Under the pieces are notes generated by a model. It saw nothing but the letters and a program-made list of their open reading frames with translations, searched no databases and was not told the origin of the DNA. DNA of 64,000 nt from Capronia americana. Lineage: Eukaryota > Ascomycota > Eurotiomycetes > Chaetothyriales > Herpotrichiellaceae. This document shows positions 19,683 through 29,630 of the stretch, one piece after another. Location: contig JADWQD010000024.1 of the NCBI GenBank assembly GCA_016110215.1, positions 156,673 to 220,672 of the forward strand, written 5' to 3'. Each line of letters starts with the position of its first letter. The first letter of the stretch is position 1. The translations under genes and the position numbers were made by a program.

Positions 19683-20776
19683 CGTGGCTACATCACCCTC
19701 TTGTTGTCGCTTGGGGCAGACCGCCACAGACTACCTCATGGCGCAGAGATGAGAGCTTATCGAATGGACACGGTACAGGGGAGAAGTGGAGGATCTGTGC
19801 TTGCATCTTATGGTTTCATTTCTTCTCAGTTTATTGATTTGAGCGTTGCTCTGGGCTGGGCGATCACTGCAGTTATCCGCTGGAAAATGGGGTTGCGGGC
19901 CGAGAGAAAATACAACATGCATATGTGCTTTTGATGTTTCTAGTTTCTAGATGAAGCATTCATGAATCTTGATGACTCTGCCCTGAGGGTATGCATCACA
20001 GCTCTGTGTTCTGTCCCTCGTCGGTGCCTGGTGATAGGTGCTGGGCTTCTCTGGATAAAGCTGTGTTTGTTTGCACATTTCTTCTATCGACATCATGCCT
20101 TCGAGCTCGCAGCCCAGGCAGCCAATGCACCGTCCGGCAACCCAGAAAGTAACCGCCCAGTCCTCCCAACGGCGTACAGCCACCCCTGCAAACAGATGAA
20201 CCGCGCCAGATATCAGATCTCCTTAGCCCCGATCACCGTGATGAGCTAGCGAACACATCTACCAACGGCAGGAAGCGGAAACAACAAGAGGCCTTGAGTG
20301 GAATCTTGGACACTGTCGATGACAGTAATGAATGTGCGGCCACGTATGTGACTCAATTCGGAGGACATAATGAATTCAAAGGGGTCCTGGGGAACGCCAG
20401 ACTATATAGTTACGAGGGCTACGGTAATCTTACGTGTGGGTATGGAACACCCATACGGCCTGTGACGCCTTGGCAGCGTCTTTACAGGCCCCCGGGTAAC
20501 CTTCCCAGTCACACGTAACCTACCTGCCCCCCACGTGACCATCGGCTGAGTTGCCTCTTCAGACGGGGCCAGAAGGATTTAGTCCGGGCTTTCCCCTCTT
20601 CGACTCGGAGAACATCTTTCACTCGTACCACTTCTCACTCCATTCTCCCTGCATATCTCACTGCATTCACACTGCATCGCTTCTTGGATTAAGCTACACC
20701 TTCCTGCTCCGATCTTCGGCCGCCAGACCCCGTCTTCTGCGTCCTCCGTTTCACCGCTCCCCAAACAGCCTCCAGT
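19683..20776. other. Intergenic region between the SNF2 and HNH genes
   Basis: No gene seen. It includes CACGTAAC and CACGTGACC (about 20513-20540), E-box-like motifs about 240 bp before the HNH gene start, and a pyrimidine-rich stretch (about 20620-20760) typical of fungal 5' leaders. Confidence 0.45.
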
Positions 20777-22139
20777 ATGTCCGACCACAACGACGCCCCC
20801 CACCAGACACCGGCTATTTCTCCCACCGCCATGGATCCTGCGGGTGCGCCTGGGGCTGAATTCCACGACCCAGACCGTCTCCCGCTGCTTGAGAGACTGG
20901 CCGACGCCATCGGCGCAGAGGTCCCAGCGACGGTCTACGCTTGCTTGTGGCTCGCCGACACTGCGGTACTGGAGCATAAGTTGCTGCCATTTGCCCAAGA
21001 GCGACCACGAGATTGCAGCTTAGCCTTCCTTGGGATTGAAGCAGGTCTCAAATTGGTTCAGACATGTACGTGTGATAGACGTATCTTGCCACTGGAAATC
21101 GCTAATATTGTCTAGGGACTCAACGGAGAGGACCGACCTCTGCTGCCTCTACTCCACGGCGATCGACCTCTGCTCCCTCTACTCCACGGCGACCTACCAC
21201 CATGCAGCCAGCTTCCAGCCCCCTATCACCATCTCCGGCGACTAGCAGTCGTGGACAAAAGCGGACCAGTAGTGGACGTCCGGTGCCAATCCCACAACAA
21301 CATACCCTTTCACAATCATCGCCAGCACAGCAGCAACCCTCGGCACCCAGCAGTCCTAGCCAAGGTCGCTCGCACCGAGCGCGGGAACTGGTGAGTCCAT
21401 CTCAAGCCCTTATGTCGGCCTGAACAGTTTGACTCATACTTGTTACGATATCTAGTGCCGCGAAAGAGACGAAATGAAATGCGTTCTGACAAAGGCGAGC
21501 GAACCAATCGAAGTTGCTCACATATACCCATTCTCCATGCGAAACGAAATCGATAGGTCTCCTCAAGTTTCCTTTTGGGGTGCCCTACGAATGTTTTGGT
21601 CCGAAGAACGCGTGGATGATTGGTACAGGGCAATATTTCCTGGAGGAACAGAAGCTTGTCAAAACCTGATCTGTCTTTCTCCTTCAGCGCATGCATATTG
21701 GGGAAGAGGATATTTCGCCCTGAAACCGATCAGTCTATCAGACGACAACACACGACTCGACCTCCAGATGTATTGGTTGTCAAGAAACGTCTATCGTCCG
21801 AGAGTGAGACTTCAAAATCCTCCGTCACTTCCGGCGCACTTGGATCAAGGTCCAAACTTATCAAAGTTATGGGATCATGAGACCGAGATGAAATTACATT
21901 CCGGACACGACATTTGTCTCACAACCGATGACCCCGAGTTACGGCCGCTACCCGATTGCAGACTGCTAGAGATGCAGTGGATTCTACACCGCATAACGGC
22001 CGTGAGCGGAGCGGCCGAAGCCCCGGACGATTCCGACAACCATAGCGATGGCGATGGCGATGGCGGAGATTGGGGCTATGAGAGGAGGGAAGATGACTTG
22101 GACTGGGAGTCAGACGAGACTGGGTCAGGACCTTTCTAG
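20777..22139 (+). CDS. HNH endonuclease-like protein (HNH_2 type), 415 aa
   Basis: Three exons, 20777-21065, 21116-21390 and 21456-22139, with introns of 50 and 65 bp (GTACGT..TCTAG and GTGAGT..TCTAG). Phases are consistent across both joins. Residues 1-97 form a helical N-terminal domain. About 98-188 is a Ser/Pro/Gln-rich linker (TPRRST repeats). From 189 comes the HNH fold: CREREDEMKC-like start with Cys197, AHIYPFS with His210, then CQNLICLSPSAHAYW with Asn258 and His267. These are the metal-binding and catalytic positions of the His-Asn-His nucleases, and the spacing fits the fungal HNH_2 family. The C-terminus is very acidic with a GDGDGG run. It lacks a signal peptide. The substrate and role of this family in fungi are, as far as I know, not established. 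All key residues are present, so activity is plausible. Confidence 0.85.
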
Positions 22140-23920
22140 AGAAAAGGTCTCCCTGCACAGCTCCCAGGAATGCAAGGATTGCAGCAAATGATCTCGCTCC
22201 GAGGAGGAGGTAGTCTTGAGACGGGGAAAGGGAATGACGATGAGGACGAGGACGAGGATGAGGATGAAGCAGAAGTACAGATTTGATGTTCCCATCATGC
22301 TTGACCGCATGTACATGTTGCGTGCAGATGCAGAGATCAGCTGCATGTACGAGTCATTGCATGGCGTCGGGTTCGGTTATGAAAATTGGCTGGTTGCCTG
22401 CAGCTTATCACAAGTCGGGTTGCGAGAGTTGGGTCGGTTACAAAAGTTAGTCGAATGCATCAGTCGGCTGGATGCCAGTTACATACGTACATCAGTATCA
22501 GTGGGAAACGAGGTGTGCCAAGTTTCGCAGTGCAGGTTGGCAGAAATCCGACTTAGTTGAGAAGCATCGAAGCCGCCGCCCGATGCTACGCCAAATAGTG
22601 TATGTCTGCAGCTACGTACATTCATGCAGTACATTGAGGTTCAATGCAGTGTTCTGGGGCAGACTGCCATTGCTGGATATGTACTACTGTACACGATACT
22701 ATGTATCAAGTTGAGACTGAACCTGATCCTGGAACATTTTCCATACCTTGACTCGTCCAGCGTCATCGGTGAGGTGGTCTTTGAGCATTTGTCCGGCGCC
22801 TCTGCAGCGGCGTCGGTCTGCGCTAGATCGTAGCCTGTGGCGACAAAAGTTCAGGATCGGCTCCATCCGCCCTTCCATGCTGCCTAACAAGGTTTGCTAA
22901 CCACCCATGGCAGCCGATGGAGGGATGTCTGGGCGCCTGCCATCTGTACTCCCGAGCCTAATGCAGCCCACGTTTGGCCTGCTGGTGCTGAGAAGTGGAA
23001 GAACGGAGAGTCCGAGTTGTCGTTTGGTCCGTTGCCAGGAGAATCGACTTCCCGCTTGGCCAACTTCCGAGGACGTCGGATCGCAACACCATTACCACAT
23101 CGTTGATGCCGAGGGTAGTGTGCATACGTGTCCTGGTCGTCGCAGCGTTTGACACCACCAGCAAGTATGTGATCCCTCGAGGGAAAGCTTCCGAACACCA
23201 TCAGCAATCCCTGTACCCTGCTGTGGAGGAACATGTGTATCATGATCCGGAGGTTGCATGGCGCTGCGCAACAACTGCCCAGACAAAGAAGTCGTGAGAT
23301 GCGCTGGAGGGTCTCGTGAAATCATGGCTTTGCCGTGGATGGCCAGGCCTTTGATTGTCGCCTGAATCCATGACGGTCAACTCGGTTGGGGGAGGAGTGT
23401 TAGTCCGACACTGGGGCTGGATGGCTTGCGACGGACGGGTTACCGATCGTCTTTTGTGCTGCTTGTGAGGTAAGGCCAGTGGAAGGAGTCGACCAAAAGG
23501 ATGATCTTGGCTCGTCAGGGGAAAGAAAGATGATGAGTCTGAAACACTTCCGACCGAGCAACTCAACACCTGGTACGCGTCTCTTCACCTTTCCCACCTG
23601 GATAATAGTATGCATGTCAGGGAATCTTGTCATCATCAAACCATTGCAGTTGCGGCATACAATTCGGGCAAGAGGAAGGTGTCGGAGTTGGAATGGTTCG
23701 TTCTGGAGATCAATCAAGCCGCCATCGTGGGAGGGAGCAAGAAGAGAGCAACCGAGGAAAGTGAACCTCAAACTGCGCCTGCGCTCGCGGGAGGCAATGA
23801 TCGAGAGCCACCATAGGGAAGAAGAGGGAAGCGAGGCAACAGGTTGGCAACCATGGAAAGCGTGAAGCTGGAGGCGGCCGCACGAATCAATCGTGGTACA
23901 TGTTAGCAAGCAAGGTCAAG
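22140..23920. other. No gene recognised
   Basis: Open frames on both strands (for example 23400-23909 minus, 23479-23865 plus) overlap each other and show no motif. A short run of GATGAGGACGAGG units lies at about 22235-22265. Confidence 0.35.
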
Positions 23921-23924
23921 GTCG

Positions 23925-24390
23925 GACACCAAAAGGGTGGTTGCGCACCAAGAGCATGGTTGAGTGATTTGAGACCAATGAGGTGGTTGTCAACCAAAGG
24001 AAAGGTTGGCAACCAAGGAACAAGAAAACCAACGAAGAGTTTGGGCACCAAAACGGCAGTCGGGCAACAGAAGGGGGGTTGGAGACCGAAGGGGAGGTTG
24101 CAGACCAACAGGGCGGCTGAAAACCAGCAAAAATGTGGTTGGAAACCATGAGGGAGGTTGGAGACCACGAAGAGGGTTGGAGACCATGAAAAAGGTTGAA
24201 AACCATGATGTTTGGACCAAGAGCGTGGTTGGGCACCAGACAAAAGGTTGGAGACCGAGGAAGAGGTTGCGGACCAAAAGGGCAGCTGAAAACCAACACC
24301 TTGCCACCAAAGAAATGGTTGGAAACCACTGCTGAGGTTTGAGACCATGAGTCGGCTTAGAGACCAAGAATGTTTGCTGGACACCAATGG
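23925..24390. repeat. ~19-bp minisatellite (GGTTGGAGACCATGARRRA)
   Basis: About 20 degenerate units built on GGTTGGAGACCA, with a unit length of about 18-33 bp and clearest spacing of 19 bp around 24138-24195. GGTT and AACC within units are complementary, so single strands can form small hairpins. Overlapping long frames on both strands are repeat artefacts. Confidence 0.85.
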
Positions 24391-24491
24391 TGGCTGGGAT
24401 CAAAGAGCCCGGGCAGCACTGACTCTAAGCGGCAAAGAAGGCGTTCGACAGGTGGAGGCAACTCCTGTCAGGGTTTGTCCTGGAGCGGTCC

Positions 24492-25013
24492 CTAGACCTC
24501 GCTGTCCTTCCGGATCGGAAGGAGGAAATACTCGTAAACGCGAAGTACGCGTAGGAATGCGGCGAGGTATTTGGACGAGAAATCGGGAGGCTGGGAAATT
24601 CCCAATGTCTGCGAACGGACGGTGATCTGGGGAATGTGAGGCCCAAGCTGGAAAGGAGTATGTGGCCTTGGCAAAAGCCCTGGAATGCGGTACATCGCCT
24701 GGTCCAAGGGATGGAGTTGCGCAGGCACAAACATCCGCACTTGTGTTTGCATTCCATACCTCAACCGCAAGCACTTGAGATTAGCCGATCCTTCGCATGT
24801 TGTGACACGGACGTCCGAGTCCGCACTTTCACTTACTATTCTGGAAATCCCTTCGCCTTCGGTCAATGTCTCTTCTGCCGCGCCAGACAAGAGCCGGAGC
24901 TTGATTCGGCAGAACTGTTTGACGTCCTTCCTCTTGAAATCTTCTATAATTGGAAGCTCAGTGTTCAGTTCCATTGGGTTTTGCACACAGCTGCCGGACA
25001 TGTCCGTGCACAC
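24492..25013 (-). pseudogene. Unidentified coding-looking frame
   Basis: Not recognised. The minus frame is open for about 173 codons with unusually protein-like composition, for example PIIEDFKRKDVKQFCRIKLR, ADSDVRVTTCEGSANLKCLR and FSSKYLAAFLRVLRVYEYFL. The plus strand is also open over part of the same interval. There is no convincing upstream exon, and the frame ends in the direction of the minisatellite. It is either a short lineage-specific gene or an exon relic. Confidence 0.3.
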
Positions 25014-26880
25014 ACAAAGATCGGTGACGGACTCCGTGACAGACAGGCATCTTGTTCGCGGAACAGAGCATACTCCACACAGGGGGCCAAGCGTAGGAGC
25101 CTGGAAAACCCGGAGTCTGCAGGCAGGTGGGAGGGGGAAGAAATGAAAAACGTCCGTGTGTTCGGGGTCCTAGACCAAACACGATCAGCGACAAGCAAAA
25201 GGCTGGTAGCGGCGGAACTTGTGACGACTCACCAGGCCGACAACCAACTTGGACTGGACTCGCTCGGCAGAAGTTTCGTGCTGAGCAACGTATAGCATTC
25301 CGCCATGGATGGAACTCCGTCAATGTCCGTTGTCCACAAGGAAATGGTGGAACTTTGACCACTCACAAGGCAGACCATCACACCAGCAAGTCGAATTGGA
25401 CCTGCTTTCGGTGCTGAGTAGCGCACTGCAATGCGTCAGGAGCCCCCGTCCCTTCCCCGTCGTACTCGCTCTGATTCAGGGAATAGTTGCTAGCGGCGGA
25501 ACTCTTGACAAATGAACGGACTGGCGTTGGGCTTTTGCTCGGCATGCATTGCTTTTCGCTCCTCGTGGTGTGCGAGAACTGCGAAGCCAAGGAAAATGTG
25601 AGGCCAAACTGCACGGGCAAACTTTGCTCCTGTCCCGAGGGCCCCTGGCAACTGCGGTCACAAGCCATGGCATTCGTTGTTGTCGTATCGTATGCTGGGG
25701 TGTAATGCTGTTGTAAGAGGACGAAGAGTGACTGAGGTCTGACTGTCGAATAAATAGTGTAGTGTGGGTCGTGGCTGCAAAGGCCTAACACCGTTACTGG
25801 CGACATGTCCACCTTCATCCCCGCGCTGACATATCCGAGACCCTAGTGAATGGACAGGTGAATGGACAGCTCAGCAGACAAAGAATACAGCGTGAACGTG
25901 GTGCAGGGGGGAAACATAGACGATTAGGCGCTCCATTCGACCGACCTGGCAATGCAACGTGCGTGCGTGCTTCCTTTGTCTGTAGACGTTCTGATGAGAA
26001 TCAATAGGGCGTGCTGACGTACTGGACTCCTCCCAGTGAATCAAGCATTGCTGACGACCTGGAAAAGGCATGATCCAGCCATCCAGCCTCAGAAAGGGAC
26101 ACGCCACGCCGTCACCTGGCAGAAGATCCCCTCAAGCCGGCTCTCTTTCATGCGCTGCCTTTCTTTGCATGGTCACCGGAGACACCTGCCTTCCACGTCC
26201 TCGTACGAACACGGTTCCTACCGAACTCTCAGCGAGCCGCAGCTCTCTGGGTTGCACCTCACTATACTTGCTCCAATGTGGATAGCCGCCACCAGGTCAC
26301 TCAACTCAGTGCCATGGTGGCAGTCCTGGGCGTGACTTGCAGTTCCTCGTCTCGGTAAGGACAGATAGCCACAAGAAAACACAGTGTAGAGCTGACAGCT
26401 CTTGCAGGAGTCTCCATTTCAGGATTGAGCTCGGTCTCCCTGTCTACCTGAGCGCACATCTTCCTCGGGGCAGCTTGTCGGTCGAAGTCATGACTTGAGT
26501 GCCCGGTAGGAGGCTGTGGCAGCTTCATGGAATCTGTCTGAATCGGCGGATCAGCTAGGTACAGCAAGCTTCTCTGGCACTGCATCTCATTCACTTGGCT
26601 TACTGGTCGCAGGCTGGTTGATGGATCATCCACCATGTTCACCCTGCGATACCGAATCCCACCATCACCGTTTGACGCATGGCCCAGATCAAGCGTGTTC
26701 AAGGATGGCAGAAGAGAAGACAAGACTGCAACAAGTGGCGGTGTCTCAACAAGACGCCTCTCGGAGTGTCAATGACATTGTACTCGATGGCCGCCAACAC
26801 AGAGGGAGAACCCCTGCGGAAATGCAGGAGAGCAACTGTCAACAAGAGGCCTCGGGGTCCAACAAGAAGCCACCAGGAGT
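25014..26880. other. No gene recognised
   Basis: Short frames only. A weak duplication of the motif TAGCGGCGGAACT (about 25207 and 25491) is seen. Confidence 0.35.
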
Positions 26881-27378
26881 GCCATCGACATCGGACTCGA
26901 GGAGGTCGCTAGCGCAGAGGGAGACATCCTTGCAAAAATATACGAGAGCAACAAACTCAATCCCTGCCACCGAAGTGTTTTGTTGCCAGTACAAAACATG
27001 AGCCAGTATCTCACTGAAGAGGAACACATATCGGCCGCGGTATCCTCATTCTGGTCCACCGACAGAAAGGATCGAGCGATACCCACGGACAAATTGTTCG
27101 AAGCCACGTTGCGGCACGGTCTGGTGCCCCCAGTTGTGCCCGAGTTCCTTGGCATTACAGTTGGAGGCGCGACGAGGGCAAGTAACAGATCATCGCAGCA
27201 TATCGGTGAGGAGTGGATGATACACGAAGCCTCAATTGAAAGATTCGGAAGACCTACGTGGAGGCCATCACACCGAGGCCATCGAAGCCCGCTCGCGCCC
27301 TTACCGAGCAGAGCTGTGAAAGATCAGCTTATATCTGTGAAAGCACAAACTTCACAATGTGAACGAAATGAGCCTTGA
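26881..27378 (+). pseudogene. Unidentified coding-looking segment
   Basis: Not recognised. The plus frame entered at about 26877 reads SAIDIGLEEVASAEGDILAK, then KLNPCHRSVLLPVQNMSQYL, TEEEHISAAVSSFWSTDRKD and LFEATLRHGLVPPVVPEFLG. The composition and helix pattern look like real protein. The frame has no start codon of its own upstream; the preceding 120 bp look like a degenerate duplicate of the same stretch. It runs to a TGA at 27376-27378, just before the 34-bp repeat and the assembly gap. It may be a partial gene whose other exons are lost or lie in the gap. Confidence 0.35.
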
Positions 27379-27394
27379 AAACGAAGATAACAAG

Positions 27395-27625
27395 GCCGCA
27401 CAATGAGACCTANNNNNNNNNNNNNNNNNNNNNNNNNNNNNNNNNNNNNNNNNNNNNNNNNNNNNNNNNNNNNNNNNNNNNNNNNNNNNNNNNNNNNNNN
27501 NNNNNNNCCTACGAACAGAGGCACCAGGCCGCACAATGAGACCTACGAACAGAGGCACCAGGCCGCACAATGAGACCTACGAACAGAGGCACCAGGCCGC
27601 ACAATGAGACCTACGAACAGGGGCA
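27395..27625. repeat. 34-bp tandem repeat interrupted by an assembly gap
   Basis: Units of CCTACGAACAGAGGCACCAG plus GCCGCACAATGAGA repeat at least three times after the gap, and one partial unit precedes it. Positions 27413-27507 are N (95 bases). The array is very likely collapsed or unresolved, so its true length is unknown. Confidence 0.95.
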
Positions 27626-28012
27626 CCAAGCCAGTCTAGGTACACTTCGCCGGGTGAAGTTGTCTCTCCGCCTCTCAAGGTTACACGGCAACTCCGGCCT
27701 CCAACGGATGAAATTGTGCTCCCCACTGACAACCAAGCTCATGAAGCACTTGGGGCTGTTGAGCACCTCGTCCATAAATCCTTGGCGCTGGTCACGTGCA
27801 CTGCGTTGCGCCCACACCACACGGTGTTGTTGCTGCAAGATTCCATAGTTCATACTTTCGTAATCATACAATATTGAGTCCAACAGGGGCTACCGAACAT
27901 ATCGACATCTCTGTTGTCTCCCAGCATGAGAAGAAGATCTTCCACGGTAATTATCGTCCTCTGGATGAAGCGGCCAGAGAGGCGCCGCCGCCCTTGTCAT
28001 CTCTTCCAGAGG
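27626..28012. other. No gene recognised
   Basis: Short frames on both strands; no motif identified. Confidence 0.35.
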
Positions 28013-28440
28013 CTCCCACCACCGTCATCGTCAGCACATCCGAATTCGAAGCTGCACCAGGCTCCCACCACCGTCATCGTCAGCACATCCGAATTCGAAG
28101 CTGCACCAGGCTCCCACCACCGTCATCGTCAGTACGTCCGACTCGTAAGTTGGGTCTGAAGATGAAGCCAGCATCCCCAGTGGAGGTCGGAGATGGCGGG
28201 GTGATCCGCCACGATATTGGCTTCGTTCAGGCTGGTAGACAGCCAGCAGAACATGACACAACACTGGACACAACGCAGAGGTGCCGCCGCCCTTGTCATC
28301 CTTTTTTTCAGAGGCTCCCACCACCACCGCCGCCGCCGCCGCCATCGTCACCTCGGGATCGGAAGTGCATCCTAGGTGGAGGGCGGGGATGGTAGGGTAA
28401 TCCGCCATGATGGTTGGTGGCTTTGTTCAGACTGGTTGAC
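28013..28440. repeat. 49-bp tandem repeat within a ~300-bp duplication
   Basis: Two full and one partial copies of a 49-bp unit (CTCCCACCACCGTCATCGTC...) start at 28013, 28062 and 28111. The flanking sequence is itself duplicated: GCCGCCGCCCTTGTCATC at about 27983 recurs at about 28284, and GTGATCCGCCACGAT at about 28200 recurs as GTAATCCGCCATGAT at about 28397. Several differences are C/T or G/A transitions. Confidence 0.8.
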
Positions 28441-29379
28441 AGCCATGCAACACAATACAACACAAAACAAAGAGAGGCAAACAAATGTATGAACAGAAAG
28501 AATGGTGTCTCCCTCACATCTTTGACCATGATGGGTGGGTGGCGTTTGTTTGTACATGGCGGATGCCAGTTGACTGGGTCCGGGGCGATGATGTCTTCCC
28601 GGTTCAAGTCGACGCTGTTATCAATACTCAATACCAATCACGACAACGACGCTCCCAGAGGGAAGCCGACGACACGGTGAACAGACACTTTGGTTGAAAA
28701 TGGCGTACTCCCAACAGGTCCATGCAGACCTTCGCCTTGTGGATTTCGGGAGCGGCGCCTGTACCGCCACTCACCTATCACTTTGAACTGGGTGGTACGA
28801 CGACAATAATAATCATTCAGCTGTAAGCAGCGCCGTCGAACACCTTCGTTGTCATTCATGTCGGAGAGAGCCAGACACCCAAGTCAACAAATTCACAAGC
28901 TTGACTCCTCCCTTATCCTGAGGTGGAGCTTTCTTCGATTGCCTCCCCGTGCATCGGCGGCCAAGTCGACTTCAATGTTGTTGGTTGTTAGCACTCTCGG
29001 AGGTGCCACTCGTTAACATTCCGGGGGCACCCTGTTGGCACTCTGCCTCTCGGTGCCACTCCTGCACTTCAGCAGCGGCATCACCCTATACTTTTACAGC
29101 TGCAACAGGCTGTGTTCCCAAGATCCACCTGTCGAATGTCAAATTAGACCATCCGGAGAAGAAGTTCAGAGCAGGTCAAGCGGTTACCGCTAGAGTTCTG
29201 GCCAGCAATCCTGCCAGGCGGCCGTCGATCGCAACAACAATGCAAGACAGTATAGTCATGTTGGTCACGGTGTACTGACTGGGACTTGTTGCCGCGGTAC
29301 AGGTGCTGGCGGTGCTCGGAAGCCTTCGTCCCCGTTCCAGAATGGCTTGTTGGTCACGACGGACTGATTGGACTTGTTG
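28441..29379. other. No gene recognised
   Basis: Open frames under 110 codons. A CACTCTC/GGTGCCACTC motif recurs at about 28990-29065. Confidence 0.35.
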
Positions 29380-29630
29380 GAGGGGTTCTGGCGGTGGTTA
29401 GAAGCCATTGTTATTGTTGGTTGTGACGGCGTTATTGCTGCGGGTTCAGCCGGTAGTAGTGGTTGGAAACCCTCGTCGGTATTCCAGAAGGGCTTGTTGG
29501 TGAGGACGGACCGGCTCGACTTGATGCCGCAGTGCTGTCGGTGGCGGCGGGAAGCCTTCACCACAACCCAAGAAAGGCTTTTTGGCCGTGGACTCGTGAT
29601 GAGGTGGACTTGATGGCGAGCTACTGGCAG
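29330..29630 (-). repeat. Degenerate ~150-bp repeat with an NKPFWNxDEGF-like reading
   Basis: The minus strand twice encodes VLTNKPFWNTDEGFQP / VVTNKPFWNGDEGFRA, and a third, frameshifted copy reads KKPFLGCGEGF. Protein-level conservation between copies hints at an old tandem domain repeat. No start codon, complete gene or known domain can be shown. Confidence 0.45.

Noticed and set aside
16049..22139. Bacterial-type restriction-modification or DISARM-like locus
   Set aside because: No methyltransferase, specificity subunit or phospholipase-D partner is present, and the genes have spliceosomal introns and separate promoters.
23887..24403. CRISPR-like array or repetitive protein gene
   Set aside because: Repeat units are adjacent and degenerate, without unique spacers of constant length, and the organism is eukaryotic. 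It is a minisatellite.
27324..27570. Open frames running through the N block
   Set aside because: They exist only because N was translated as X; there is no sequence evidence across the gap.
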